Assembly (NCBI GenBank): GCA_009782915.1 | Contig: WRIC01000005.1 | Span: forward strand, 1 to 64,000 | Length of the DNA stretch: 64,000 nt | Origin: Propionibacteriaceae bacterium | Lineage (GTDB): Bacteria > Actinomycetota > Actinomycetes > Propionibacteriales > Propionibacteriaceae | Reading direction: 5' to 3' | Part shown: positions 1 through 9,144 of the stretch, piece by piece | How positions within the stretch are numbered: position 1 is the first letter of the stretch | Layout: every line of letters begins with the position of its first letter | Program-made: the position numbers and the translations under genes | Notes under the pieces: generated by a model | Told to the model about the DNA's origin: nothing | Database searches by the model: none | The model's input: only the letters and a program-made list of their open reading frames with translations

Positions 1-2
1 AA

Positions 3-404
3 GAGGAAGATGAGCATGAGTGCTTATTTTGCTATCCAGGGATTCAGATGCTTGGCTCGTTCGGAACACGGATGCGTGCAGTTCGTGAAGTCCTTGAGTA
101 CTGCGCGTGTGAGCTGCCATTCGAAGTGCTTCAAATAGAAGACAGCGAGGATGTTGATGAGGACGGAGATACGGTTCCTGATGAGGATGATGATGATGTC
201 GAAGACCGGCTGATCACGAAATATGGTTCTTGGAAAGCATTTATCACTGAGATGCGAGCTTTCGTTATCGAGTGCTGGGACAACCAAGACGCGCGTCTGG
301 CTGCAAATCCAGACCCTACTGCCACCCGGTTACGAGACAACGAAAAGGTACAACGGATCTTCATGCGTATGCTCCCTGAGCAGTGCATCGAAATCGACAG
401 CTAG
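3..404 (+). CDS. C-terminal part of an unknown acidic protein (cut by window edge)
   Basis: The reading frame is open from the first bases of the window, so this is the 3' end of a longer gene; the first in-frame ATG is at 48. The visible part has a Cys-x-x-Cys pair (CLFC) near the edge, then a strongly acidic stretch of Asp/Glu around codons 50-68, and a helical-looking tail. I do not recognise a family. It precedes the methylase-helicase gene by about 100 bases in the same direction, so it may be in the same transfer or maintenance operon of the integrated element. No function is proposed. Confidence 0.6.
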   Translation, partial: EEDEHECLFCYPGIQMLGSFGTRMRAVREVLEYCACELPFEVLQIEDSEDVDEDGDTVPDEDDDDVEDRLITKYGSWKAFITEMRAFVIECWDNQDARLAANPDPTATRLRDNEKVQRIFMRMLPEQCIEIDS

Positions 405-502
405 CCCAGACACTGAGGTGGTCGGGCTCTCTTTGATGTCCTCTTACTTCATGGAAGTGTCCGGGGGCATTCCTAGAGTTGTTTCCAGCACTAGGAGGAA
501 AC

Positions 503-3500
503 ATGGTCACAAGAGTCTGGGAACAACCCAGTTTCCGATTCGACATTTTCGAATCGCCAGTGGGCGAAGCTGACACATTGCAGGAAGCTACTCCCCCGCA
601 ATCACAGTTGGATGGAATCCCCGAGCAGGTCATCCCAGAAGAAGAATCCCGCCCGCTGCTTTCAACAGAAACTGACCATCTAACGAAACAAACTGCTCCT
701 GTTTTCAGGCCACGAACCCAAGAAGATTTTGCACCATCTGGCGCAGTGAGCAGGGTCCGTGCGAATATTGCTGCACTGACTGTGCTGAGAACACTGGAAG
801 AAGAAAAGCGTCCAGCTACCGCCGAGGAGCAGACGGTTCTCGCACACTACGCTGGGTGGGGTGGGGCAAGTGTGGGGAATATTTTCGATGACAGCCGAGA
901 AGATTTCCTAACCGAGCGTGCACAGTTGAGGGAGCTTCTCACCGAGGAAGAGTGGACTGCAGCCCGAGCGACCGTTATAAATGCCAACTACACCGATGCT
1001 TCTATTGTTGAAGCTATCTGGGGTGTAGTCCAGGAGGCTGGCTTCCAGCAAGGGCGCGTGTTGGAACCAGGTTGTGGCACAGGGCATTTCATTGGGTTTG
1101 CCCCACCTGGCGCGCACATGGTGGGTGTGGAGATCGATCCTGTGTCGGCGAGAATCGCGCGAGCTTTGTATCCTGATGCGAGTATTCGGGCAGAGTCTTT
1201 TGGTGACACGAACCTTCCCACTGAGTACTTTGACCTAGTGATCGGTAACGTTCCATTCGGTGACTTTCCTGTTTATGATCCCGTTTGGAATCCGGGCAAC
1301 AAAATGTCTATCCACAATCATTTCATTGTGAAGTCTATTGGTCTAACCAAACCAGGTGGAATGGTCGCTGTCCTGACATCCTCGTACACCATGGATTCGC
1401 TGAACACCGACACCCGGGAACGAATTGCGGACATGGCGGACCTGGTGTCAGCTGTGCGGCTTCCCACTGGAGCTCATCGAACTGCTGGTGGCACTGATGT
1501 GGTTACGGATCTCCTCGTGTTCCAGCGACGCCTCGAACCAGAAAAAGACACAGAGAAGGAGATCGTTTGGTCAATAGAACAGAATCTTCCCGAGTGGGTG
1601 AAGAGCGACGTCGTCGACATACCCAACAAGGAGGGTGCCCTTGAGCAATACCAGCTGAACAACTATTGGGCCTCGCATCCTGACAATATCCTCGGCACCA
1701 CACAGATCACGGTTGGCATGCATGGTGTTGCAGGGCTGGAGGTTGTCGCCAAAGCATCGGAGGGAAGTCTGAGCGAACAAATCACAATGCGAGTTCTTGA
1801 TGATTTCCATCGAGCAGCTGACCCCGTGTTCGCGCCTGCTGTTGAAGCGGAGAATACTGAGATTATTGTGGCCGACCCGTCTTTACTGGATGGTGAGATC
1901 CGGTGGAGCAAGGACCAAGGGTTCACCCAGGTGCGCGGTGGGGTCATGATGGAGCTGTCTGTTCCACAAGCACAAGCTGTTGAAACCAAGCATCTGATGG
2001 AATTACGTGACCAACTTCGCACATTGATTGATGCGGAGAATTCTCCCACCAGTGACCCCGGCGATCTTGATGAGCAACGGTATCAGTTGAAGGAAAACTG
2101 GGAAAAGTATGTTGCCAAGTATGAGGCGATAACGAGGGTCACTATTTCGACGAAAACTATTACTGACAAGGTAACCGGTGAACAAGAGACTGTAGAGTAT
2201 GCGAAAGTTCCGCCGGCTGTAAAGCGGTTTCTCACTGATCCGATTGGTGCGCGGATCACTGGACTGGAAATCTACAAGCAGGGGTGGGATAAACCACGGC
2301 CGGCAGGGATACTCCTGAACAGGCAACTCACTCCACGCCAGGAAGTTGAGCAGGTTGAAACCCCAGCTGATGGTCTCGCGGTTGTGCTAGCAGAAACGGG
2401 TGGGAGGGTTGATCTTGAACGGATCTCTGAACTGCTGAGCGGACAACCAAAGCAGGACATCATTGATGCTTTGGGTGACAAGATTTTCCATGATCCTTCT
2501 ACTAACGAGTGGGCTACCTCTGCGGTGTACCTATCCGGGAATGTGCGTGCCAAGCTTGATGAGGCTCGTGTCATGGCTGCCCAGAATCCTCAATATTCCC
2601 GCAATGTCTCAGCATTAGAGGCTGTGCTGCCAGTGGATATTCCCATGGGAAATATTCGACCACGGCTGGGCGCGGTGTGGATTCCTGACACTGACGTCCA
2701 CGATTTCATGGCAGACGTACTGGGGCGTGCACCCGATCGATGTGTACAAAAGGGTTCGGCATCATGGGATATTTCAGTAAATTCTTGGTTGGCAGATAGA
2801 CCAGAATCAGTGTCCACCTGGGGAACAAGACAGATGCCTTTCCACAAGATCGTGAAAAACATTTGCGAGAACAAACCCATCGAAGTACGAGATTCGTACT
2901 ACGAAGATGGAAAGAAAAAGCAGGGAGGGATCAACACTACAGAAACCATTGCAGCTCAAGCCAAAGCAAGCGAGATTGAAGAAAAGTTTGCGGAATGGTT
3001 GTGGAGTTCCCCGGATCGAGCACAACGGTTAACCCAGGAATACAATCGTCGATTCAACTCGAAGGTTGCCCGCTCCTATGAAGTCGAAGGAACCCAGCAG
3101 ACTTTTCCTGGTCTCAGTGACTCGTTTACACCACACCCCTGGCAACGCACCGCTGTAGCGCGAATACTCGCCGAACCATCAGTCGGCTTATTCCATGAGG
3201 TCGGTGCTGGGAAAACAGCTGAAATGATCATGGGCACAATGGAATTGAAACGCCTCGGATTGGTGAACAAACCACTAGTGGTGGTGCCGAATCACATGTT
3301 GCTACAGTTTTCTTCCGAATGGTATCGATTGTATCCTCAGGCCAAACTATTTGCGGCAGACAAAGCAGACACTGACAAGCACTCTCGGCAAGCGTTCATT
3401 TCTAAAGCAGCAATGAACGATTGGGATGCGATCATCATCACCACAACTGCTTTCGGGCTGATCCCGGTATCTGCCGAGACATCAGCCAACTACGAGAAGG

Positions 3501-5797
3501 TTAAGATCCAAGAGGTTGATCGATTCCTCGACAGTCTACGAGCCAGTAAGAATCCTGATGCGCGACGGAGCATTAAAGATTTGGAGAAACAGAAAGCCAC
3601 CAAGCTGGCGAAGATACAGGCATCACTGGATACCAAGAGTGATAACACCTTGTCTTTCGAACAAATGGGTGTGGACCTGCTGGTGGTTGATGAAATCCAC
3701 GAGTTCAAGAATTTACAACTCAACTCAGCGATACCCAACATTGGTGGTCGGAGCTCACAACGGGCAACAAACCTGGATATGAAACTGATGTGGCTGTGTG
3801 AACAGTACGGCGATCAGCACACCCTCATCGGGGCCTCAGGTACGCCCATCAGTAACTCACTGCAAGAAATGTATGTCATGCAACACTATTTCCGTCCCGA
3901 TGCGCTCGAAGAAGCTGGTGTCACAGATTTTGATGCTTGGGCTGCGACGTTCGCGGAACTGGTCACAAAACTGGAGCTGGGTAACGATTCACAGAAGATG
4001 ACCGTCAAAACACGGTTAGCTCGTTTCATTAATCTGCCAGAGCTGGTGGGAATGTTCCACGAGTTCGGTGATATCAAAACAGCCGCAGAACTCGACCTGT
4101 CACGACCCAGCATCACCATCAACCCTGAGACAGGTGCCCGTGAACCACGCATGGTGGTCCTTGAACGAGATGACGAGCTCGCCCAGTATGTTGATGATCT
4201 CAGCGATCGGCTCACTAAGGTCAAGGGCAGTGGTGGAAAGAAGGGTCAAGACAACGTTTTGAGCATTATTGGTGACGGCCGGCACGCCAGCCTCGATATG
4301 CGATTGCGGAACCCCAATGCCCATGGTGGACTCAAGATCGATGTTGCAGCTGACATTCTCGCAGACACCTATCAAGCACATAGAAATGACCAGTATCTTG
4401 AGGAAGACGGATCGGTTTCCCCTACGCCTGGAAGCCTCCAGATCGTGTTCTGCGACCTGGGTGTACCCAAGGATGAATGGAACGTCTACGACGGTCTCAA
4501 GGATGCTCTCAAAGCGCGAGGTGTGCCCTCAGGGATGATCCGATACATTCACGAAGCCGATAACAGCACCAAGAAGGAACGCCTCTTTGAAGACTGCCGT
4601 GCCGGTAACGTAGCTGTCATCATTGGGTCCACCGGGAAAATGGGTGTCGGCACTAACATTCAACAACGAGCCGTGCATTTGCTGCACATGGATTCACCGT
4701 GGAAACCAGGTGAAGTCGATCAGCGAAACGGTCGGATCATTCGCCAAGGCAACCAGAACAAGGAGGTGGATGTCACCTATCTGGTGGTCAAGAAAACCTA
4801 TGATGCGCTGATGTGGCAAACAGTGGAACGCAAAGCCAAATTCATTCACCAACTCATGGACGGATCGATCACCGATCGTGTCGCAGAGGACGTGGACGAC
4901 ATCTCCGAGAACACAGCACTCTTCGGGGCCCTCAAAGCCGCTGCCACAGACAATCCGCTGTTGATGAAACAAGCAGAGCTCACCTCGGATGTTGCGCGTC
5001 TGACCGCGCTGGAGCGCGCGCACCGCCGTAACATCCAAGGAATACAACAAACCCTCGTGTCGGACAAAGCAGGCCTCACCCACAGCACGGAGCTACTGGG
5101 ATCATTGACGCAGGCTGTGTCCTTGACTGAACCCATAGGAGAGGAGTTTGAAGCCACTGTAGCAGTGCATAATTATTTACGAAGCTTGGACTCAGACCAG
5201 TACGTCAGGGATTCCCCAAGTGTTGATTCCCGCACGAAAGCAGCCAATGCTCTGCAGCTATTCTTTGGGTTCGGGGCCGTCAACAGCCAGCACCCAATAA
5301 CGATCATGACCCACCGCGGGCACGGCATCAACGCTACAAAAGTGACCACCGGGTACACAAAGTACGGTAGCCCCATCCACTCAACGAAACTATCTCTTCA
5401 GGAGGCACCATCAGTGACTCGGGTCATACCCAACAAACCCGATGGGGGAATCTCTTTCACTGGCATGGTGACTCGTATCGAGAACATGATCGACGATCTC
5501 CCCAATGAGCAAGCCAAGGTCGAAGCGAAAATCGCGGAACTCCAGCACCGCATCAGAGTCAACGAAACCATCAACTATGGTGAATTTCCACAAGCACAAG
5601 AACTCAGCGTTGCACGGAGAGCACTCGAAGATGTCAATGATCAGATCACTCAACAAAACAACCAGGACCAGCTACCCAACCCTGATGTTACCTACGAGCA
5701 GTCCTCACCACCCAATCGAAGTGTCCTGCTTGACGTGAGCGACCATGATGAATATCCCTGGGAAAACCAACCACACGACCCTGAAATCGAAATATAA
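503..5797 (+). CDS. Very large adenine-specific DNA methylase-helicase fusion (DarB/COG4646 type)
   Basis: A 1764-aa protein. The N-terminal third carries a class I methyltransferase fold: SAM motif LEPGCGTGHF near residue 186 and catalytic-type motif GNVPFGD near residue 248, a variant of the N6-adenine NPPF motif. The middle and C-terminal parts form an SNF2-like helicase: Walker A in HEVGAGKT near residue 901, DEIH box near residue 1063, and motif VI QRNGRIIRQGN near residue 1407. Known relatives are carried by plasmids, integrative elements and phages; phage P1 DarB has this architecture and protects incoming DNA from restriction. That role here is inference. The ATG at 503 is chosen because AGGAGG at 493-498 lies just upstream; an in-frame TTG at 479 is the alternative. 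It ends convergently with parA. Confidence 0.85.
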   Translation: MVTRVWEQPSFRFDIFESPVGEADTLQEATPPQSQLDGIPEQVIPEEESRPLLSTETDHLTKQTAPVFRPRTQEDFAPSGAVSRVRANIAALTVLRTLEEEKRPATAEEQTVLAHYAGWGGASVGNIFDDSREDFLTERAQLRELLTEEEWTAARATVINANYTDASIVEAIWGVVQEAGFQQGRVLEPGCGTGHFIGFAPPGAHMVGVEIDPVSARIARALYPDASIRAESFGDTNLPTEYFDLVIGNVPFGDFPVYDPVWNPGNKMSIHNHFIVKSIGLTKPGGMVAVLTSSYTMDSLNTDTRERIADMADLVSAVRLPTGAHRTAGGTDVVTDLLVFQRRLEPEKDTEKEIVWSIEQNLPEWVKSDVVDIPNKEGALEQYQLNNYWASHPDNILGTTQITVGMHGVAGLEVVAKASEGSLSEQITMRVLDDFHRAADPVFAPAVEAENTEIIVADPSLLDGEIRWSKDQGFTQVRGGVMMELSVPQAQAVETKHLMELRDQLRTLIDAENSPTSDPGDLDEQRYQLKENWEKYVAKYEAITRVTISTKTITDKVTGEQETVEYAKVPPAVKRFLTDPIGARITGLEIYKQGWDKPRPAGILLNRQLTPRQEVEQVETPADGLAVVLAETGGRVDLERISELLSGQPKQDIIDALGDKIFHDPSTNEWATSAVYLSGNVRAKLDEARVMAAQNPQYSRNVSALEAVLPVDIPMGNIRPRLGAVWIPDTDVHDFMADVLGRAPDRCVQKGSASWDISVNSWLADRPESVSTWGTRQMPFHKIVKNICENKPIEVRDSYYEDGKKKQGGINTTETIAAQAKASEIEEKFAEWLWSSPDRAQRLTQEYNRRFNSKVARSYEVEGTQQTFPGLSDSFTPHPWQRTAVARILAEPSVGLFHEVGAGKTAEMIMGTMELKRLGLVNKPLVVVPNHMLLQFSSEWYRLYPQAKLFAADKADTDKHSRQAFISKAAMNDWDAIIITTTAFGLIPVSAETSANYEKVKIQEVDRFLDSLRASKNPDARRSIKDLEKQKATKLAKIQASLDTKSDNTLSFEQMGVDLLVVDEIHEFKNLQLNSAIPNIGGRSSQRATNLDMKLMWLCEQYGDQHTLIGASGTPISNSLQEMYVMQHYFRPDALEEAGVTDFDAWAATFAELVTKLELGNDSQKMTVKTRLARFINLPELVGMFHEFGDIKTAAELDLSRPSITINPETGAREPRMVVLERDDELAQYVDDLSDRLTKVKGSGGKKGQDNVLSIIGDGRHASLDMRLRNPNAHGGLKIDVAADILADTYQAHRNDQYLEEDGSVSPTPGSLQIVFCDLGVPKDEWNVYDGLKDALKARGVPSGMIRYIHEADNSTKKERLFEDCRAGNVAVIIGSTGKMGVGTNIQQRAVHLLHMDSPWKPGEVDQRNGRIIRQGNQNKEVDVTYLVVKKTYDALMWQTVERKAKFIHQLMDGSITDRVAEDVDDISENTALFGALKAAATDNPLLMKQAELTSDVARLTALERAHRRNIQGIQQTLVSDKAGLTHSTELLGSLTQAVSLTEPIGEEFEATVAVHNYLRSLDSDQYVRDSPSVDSRTKAANALQLFFGFGAVNSQHPITIMTHRGHGINATKVTTGYTKYGSPIHSTKLSLQEAPSVTRVIPNKPDGGISFTGMVTRIENMIDDLPNEQAKVEAKIAELQHRIRVNETINYGEFPQAQELSVARRALEDVNDQITQQNNQDQLPNPDVTYEQSSPPNRSVLLDVSDHDEYPWENQPHDPEIEI

Positions 5798-5806
5798 GCC
5801 CTAATA
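5793..5806 (+). repeat. par-region repeat, copy 1 (partial)
   Basis: TATAAGCCCTAATA, 14 bases shared with the fuller copies at 7711-7729 and 10071-10089. It overlaps the stop codon of the methylase-helicase gene and sits between two convergent genes, so it is not a promoter for either. It is a candidate ParB binding site (parS-like) or partition-associated repeat. Confidence 0.55.
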
Positions 5807-5821
5807 TTTAGGTTTCTTTAT

Positions 5822-6586
5822 TTACAGGATTCTGGCATGCACGAGATGGTCATGTACATGGCCGTAGTCCACGCTCACGTGTTCTCGTGGGCAGTACAAG
5901 GGCAACGGGATTTGCGCTGCAAAAGACTCCGCCACTTTGACACTCCGGCGAACACTGGGGGTTATGTTATCCCAGGGCTGGTTATGCAGGAGACTCATCG
6001 CATCTTGATAGTGCCCGCCAGCGTTAACCGGTGGCACCATGCACGGAATAATCGCATCTACACTAATAGTGAGATCGTGTGCTTGCGCGAGTTCGTTCAC
6101 TGCACTATACAGTTTTTGGATACTACGCAACTCCTTGTTGGTGGGGAAAGTCGTAGTGATGACATGGTTCGCAGCAACGATCGCTCCGCACGTGACTAGA
6201 TTGAGTGAACCTGGACTATCAACGATAACCAGGTCATGTGTCAGCGGTTTCAATGCTGCACGCAGTTTGCGTTCACCACCATAGGTTGCACTCAGTTGCA
6301 CAACGACTCCTTCAAGATCCTCAGCTGCTGGCAGGAGACTTACACCTGGCACAGTGCTGGGAATTATTGCGTCAATAATGGGCACGCCGTGGAGGAGGAC
6401 ATCGCCAACATCTGACAGGCATTCCCTGGGGTCCACACCTAGCCATCGTGTAGCCGTGCCCTGAGCGTCAGCATCTACTACAACCACTGATGATCCTTGA
6501 GCTGCTGCCAGTGTGGCGAGGGTAACAGCAGTCGTGGTTTTTCCGGTGGATCCTCCCCCACTGGCGATAGCAACGATCTTGGTCAT
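5822..6586 (-). CDS. parA: ParA-family partition ATPase
   Basis: A 254-aa P-loop ATPase of the ParA/MinD class, which would drive segregation of the element with ParB and a centromere site. The N-terminus starts MTKIVAIASGGG and runs into a STGKTTTAV P-loop at residues 13-21; the signature lysine that normally begins the deviant Walker A motif (KGGxGKT) appears to be replaced, as in some actinobacterial plasmid ParA proteins. A VVDADAQGTATRWL segment (residues 36-49) matches Walker A' (DxDxQ) and a VIVDSPG segment near residue 121 matches Walker B. Its ATG overlaps the parB stop codon (ATGA, 6583-6586), so the two are translationally coupled, with the order parB then parA. Confidence 0.88.
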   Translation of the reverse strand: MTKIVAIASGGGSTGKTTTAVTLATLAAAQGSSVVVVDADAQGTATRWLGVDPRECLSDVGDVLLHGVPIIDAIIPSTVPGVSLLPAAEDLEGVVVQLSATYGGERKLRAALKPLTHDLVIVDSPGSLNLVTCGAIVAANHVITTTFPTNKELRSIQKLYSAVNELAQAHDLTISVDAIIPCMVPPVNAGGHYQDAMSLLHNQPWDNITPSVRRSVKVAESFAAQIPLPLYCPREHVSVDYGHVHDHLVHARIL

Positions 6587-7668
6587 GAGTTCATCTCCTT
6601 GTCAGCGTGTGAGGGTGCTGTGGCACAGATGGTCCACTGCTTGATAACGACCTGTTCTTCTTTGAATGGCTTGTACCCGACTGCTTGAAGTTGTTCATAG
6701 TAGAACAACAGCAATGATGCACGTACTGGACTCAGGGAGGAAATGGGAGTCTTAACCATCTCTTCAGCCAGGGTAAGACCCTCACACCAGGCAGTGTTTT
6801 TCGACCAATGCTGTACTTCGGCAATGCTCAGCCCTGCGCAAACAAACATGGACATGAAAAGATCCCAGTCTTCGACAGTCGGATCCGTGTTCATCAGTTT
6901 CACCAGGAAAGTTCCCCGCATCGACTCTATTGATGCTTTCGCAGGCTCACTCTTTGGGCCTTCTTTGCGCTTCTCTGCCGGCGGGGGAGTGCTCTCACTA
7001 GACTTCGCTTGCCGAGCCACGGTGACCTGCTCCACAAAGGATGGTCCGCTAGTAGCTTTGCGTAACCCTTGGGCTACCTCCTTGAGGATCACTGGGTCTG
7101 TGTTGCGCTGTTGGTAGGCATCCCATGCGGACACGTGGTCTTCCTTGATGAGCTCTTGGACTTCCTGTGGAAGGGTAAGCAGAGTCAACCGCTGCGACAC
7201 ATGAGCCTGTGATCGCCCTGCACTACGAGCGATCTTCACTTGGGAAACACCCGCATCGATCAAGCGTTGATAGGCAGTGGCTTCTTCCAGCGGAGTCAGA
7301 TCCAACCTGGCACCATTCTCGGCGAGCATCACCTCATCTGTGCGTCCACGAAGATCATTGCGCACAATCACTGGAACAGTGGGCAATCCAGCAAGTCGAG
7401 CTGCTGCAAGCCTGCGGTTACCGGCAAGCACCATGTGCCCGTCCGCTGTGGTGACAACGACCAGAGGATGGATGATGCCGATCTCTTGAAAGGACTCAGC
7501 CATATTCTCCAGCGATTCGCTGGGAAGTATTCGACTCTCAGGGTTGGAGGGATTGGTGTATACGTCCTCGATGGGAACCTCAGTACTACCTGATGTTCGC
7601 GACATTGCCGCAACAATCCCAGGACCAGTAGTATCAGAATCAAGTGTTAGTGTCGGTCTCTTAGCCAT
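6583..7668 (-). CDS. parB: ParB-family partition protein
   Basis: A 361-aa DNA-binding partition protein. It has the ParB/sulfiredoxin N-terminal domain with PLVVVTT and the conserved LAGNRRLAAARLAG box around residues 75-95, then a helix-turn-helix segment (SQVKIARSAGRSQAHVSQRL) typical of the central ParB DNA-binding domain, and a less conserved C-terminal half. I placed the start at the ATG beginning MAKRPTLTLD; the frame extends upstream to a TTG at 7713, but the extra 15 residues look unlike a ParB N-terminus. Its 5' region holds copy 2 of the par-region repeat and is shared with the divergent DUF3800-like gene. It forms an operon with parA. Confidence 0.87.
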   Translation of the reverse strand: MAKRPTLTLDSDTTGPGIVAAMSRTSGSTEVPIEDVYTNPSNPESRILPSESLENMAESFQEIGIIHPLVVVTTADGHMVLAGNRRLAAARLAGLPTVPVIVRNDLRGRTDEVMLAENGARLDLTPLEEATAYQRLIDAGVSQVKIARSAGRSQAHVSQRLTLLTLPQEVQELIKEDHVSAWDAYQQRNTDPVILKEVAQGLRKATSGPSFVEQVTVARQAKSSESTPPPAEKRKEGPKSEPAKASIESMRGTFLVKLMNTDPTVEDWDLFMSMFVCAGLSIAEVQHWSKNTAWCEGLTLAEEMVKTPISSLSPVRASLLLFYYEQLQAVGYKPFKEEQVVIKQWTICATAPSHADKEMNS

Positions 7669-7710
7669 ACAGGGAACTATACGAACACCACCGGACACAC
7701 AACTGACATC

Positions 7711-7729
7711 CAATTATTAGGGCTTATAA
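7711..7729 (-). repeat. par-region repeat, copy 2
   Basis: On the minus strand this reads TTATAAGCCCTAATAATTG, identical over 19 bases to the copy at 10071-10089 and inverted relative to it. It lies in the divergent intergenic region upstream of parB. It is consistent with a ParB operator or parS site. Confidence 0.6.
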
Positions 7730-7800
7730 ATAGATTCCGTGGATAGTGGTGTTGTCGTAACTGCACTGTAACCTTGGAACACCACCACCAGGAGCATCAC

Positions 7801-8718
7801 ATGGCCGATCAACGACTCATCACCTACATAGATGAGTCCGAGCGCGGGTCATCGCGGGATGGCGGCTTCTACCTCATGACAGCTGCCATCATCAACCAGG
7901 AAGACCCCAGCCTCAATGATTTGAGAACAACGATGAGACGTTTCGCATCAGAACAACCAAGCCGGTTATTGCATGCCACCAAACTCGCCCACAAGGATCC
8001 TGCAACACTACTGAAAGCTGAAACTGCAGTAGGCCAATGTCCTGCTGTAAATCTTGTATGTGCGGTCAGCAATATCGCCAGGGGAACGACTTTCGAGGAT
8101 GCGCGCCAGCGATGTATAGCCACACTCTTTCGGCATATCACCCAAAACACCAACGCGAGAGTGTTCATCCTGGACACTAGAGACAACCTAGGCATTTCTG
8201 CGAAATCGAAAACACCAAAAGAGCGGCAGAATCGGATAGATTTCGACACCATCAACGCCCTAGTGAAACGAAAGGAAAACCCTAATGTCGATGTAGCGCA
8301 CGGAAACGATAAGGTCATTCATGATTTGTGGATCCCGGACATTGCTTCCTATGCGATCGCCACATCGATTATGAGAAAAGATCCTGCAAGACTAGAGTAC
8401 ATTGCAGCGCAGCTTGAACTCATGGAAGCATGCGTCCTTCCTGTTGCTCAAAGGAAACAAGTATCCATCACCGCACACCCACCCACTGCACTTTCCGAGT
8501 TTCTTCACCAAACGATGGTGGAGGCCACCCAAAAGATGACTGCCTTACCCGAAACCGACTCACCAGTTACACATAGTTACTCTCTCGCAGAAACTATCGG
8601 GGGCATCCAACTTATCAGCGAGCGATCACGACTATGCCTTGATGTTGACGATCCGCCAGGAGAAAGTGAATTAGGCACCCCCTACTTGAGCAAAGGTGAT
8701 GAGGGAATTGGCCTGTAG
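7801..8718 (+). CDS. DUF3800-like protein
   Basis: A 305-aa protein whose N-terminus reads LITYIDESERGSSRDGGFYLMTAAII, matching the hydrophobic-DES start of DUF3800 proteins (predicted RNase H-like fold, often found on mobile elements and in defence loci). Further Asp-rich segments fit: IDFDTINALV around residue 147, and NVDVAHGNDK followed by a second DLWIPDIASYAIAT block. The biochemical function is not established for the family. Start: ATG at 7801 with AGGAG at 7790-7794; an in-frame TTG at 7774 is less likely. It is transcribed divergently from parB. A duplicated noncoding element follows directly. Confidence 0.65.
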   Translation: MADQRLITYIDESERGSSRDGGFYLMTAAIINQEDPSLNDLRTTMRRFASEQPSRLLHATKLAHKDPATLLKAETAVGQCPAVNLVCAVSNIARGTTFEDARQRCIATLFRHITQNTNARVFILDTRDNLGISAKSKTPKERQNRIDFDTINALVKRKENPNVDVAHGNDKVIHDLWIPDIASYAIATSIMRKDPARLEYIAAQLELMEACVLPVAQRKQVSITAHPPTALSEFLHQTMVEATQKMTALPETDSPVTHSYSLAETIGGIQLISERSRLCLDVDDPPGESELGTPYLSKGDEGIGL

Positions 8719-8721
8719 CAA

Positions 8722-8884
8722 CGACGACCGCGATGGGGTGTGTATCTCACGTCGAACGCGGATTACCTCACCACTACTGTCCGGTTCTCCATCCGAGGGG
8801 GGGTTCTTAGCCCAACTGCCTCAATGGTCTCTGCGGGGGTCGTGCTCCATCGCGGTAGAACCATCGTACCAAACAAATCCGACA
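8722..8884 (+). repeat. Duplicated intergenic element, copy 1
   Basis: About 160 bases closely repeated at 8909-9067 with a period of 187. Shared blocks include CACCACTACTGTCCG, TCTCCATCCGAGGGGG, TCAATGGTCTCTGCGGGGG and ACCATCGTACCAAACAAATC. In this copy ACCGCGATGG (8727-8736) is perfectly complementary to CCATCGCGGT (8847-8856), which would close a roughly 130-nt structure. ACGACC just before it can instead pair with GGTCGT at 8839-8844. Reading frames through the two copies differ, which argues against coding. It may be a structured RNA or a cis element. Confidence 0.7.
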
Positions 8885-8908
8885 AAAGCGACGCCAGCGA
8901 GTAGAAAA

Positions 8909-9067
8909 CGACGACCGCAAAGGGGTGGATAACTCAAAGACGAACTTTGGTCACCTCACCACTACTGTCCGTTTCTCCATCCGAGGGGGCTTTCGCCAAT
9001 GTCTCAATGGTCTCTGCGGGGGTCGTGCTCCATCGCGGTAGTAACCATCGTACCAAACAAATCAGAC
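8909..9067 (+). repeat. Duplicated intergenic element, copy 2
   Basis: The second copy of the element at 8722-8884. It retains the central conserved blocks and the ACGACC/GGTCGT pairing, but the outer 10-bp arm is reduced: the left arm reads ACCGCAAAGG while the right arm still has CCATCGCGGT. It lies directly upstream of the 9145 operon and could supply its leader. Confidence 0.7.
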
Positions 9068-9144
9068 AGTCCTTGGTCGTGGTCCATTGGTGGTGGGTGT
9101 CTGGGTGGGGGACTAGTTTTCTGTCACGAGTAATGTGAGGTTCG

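Noticed and set aside
8696-9138. Short ORFs encoding PLLSxSPSEG peptides in both copies of the duplicated element
   Set aside because: The frame is disrupted by indels between copies and there is no ribosome site, so the conserved unit is nucleotide-level.
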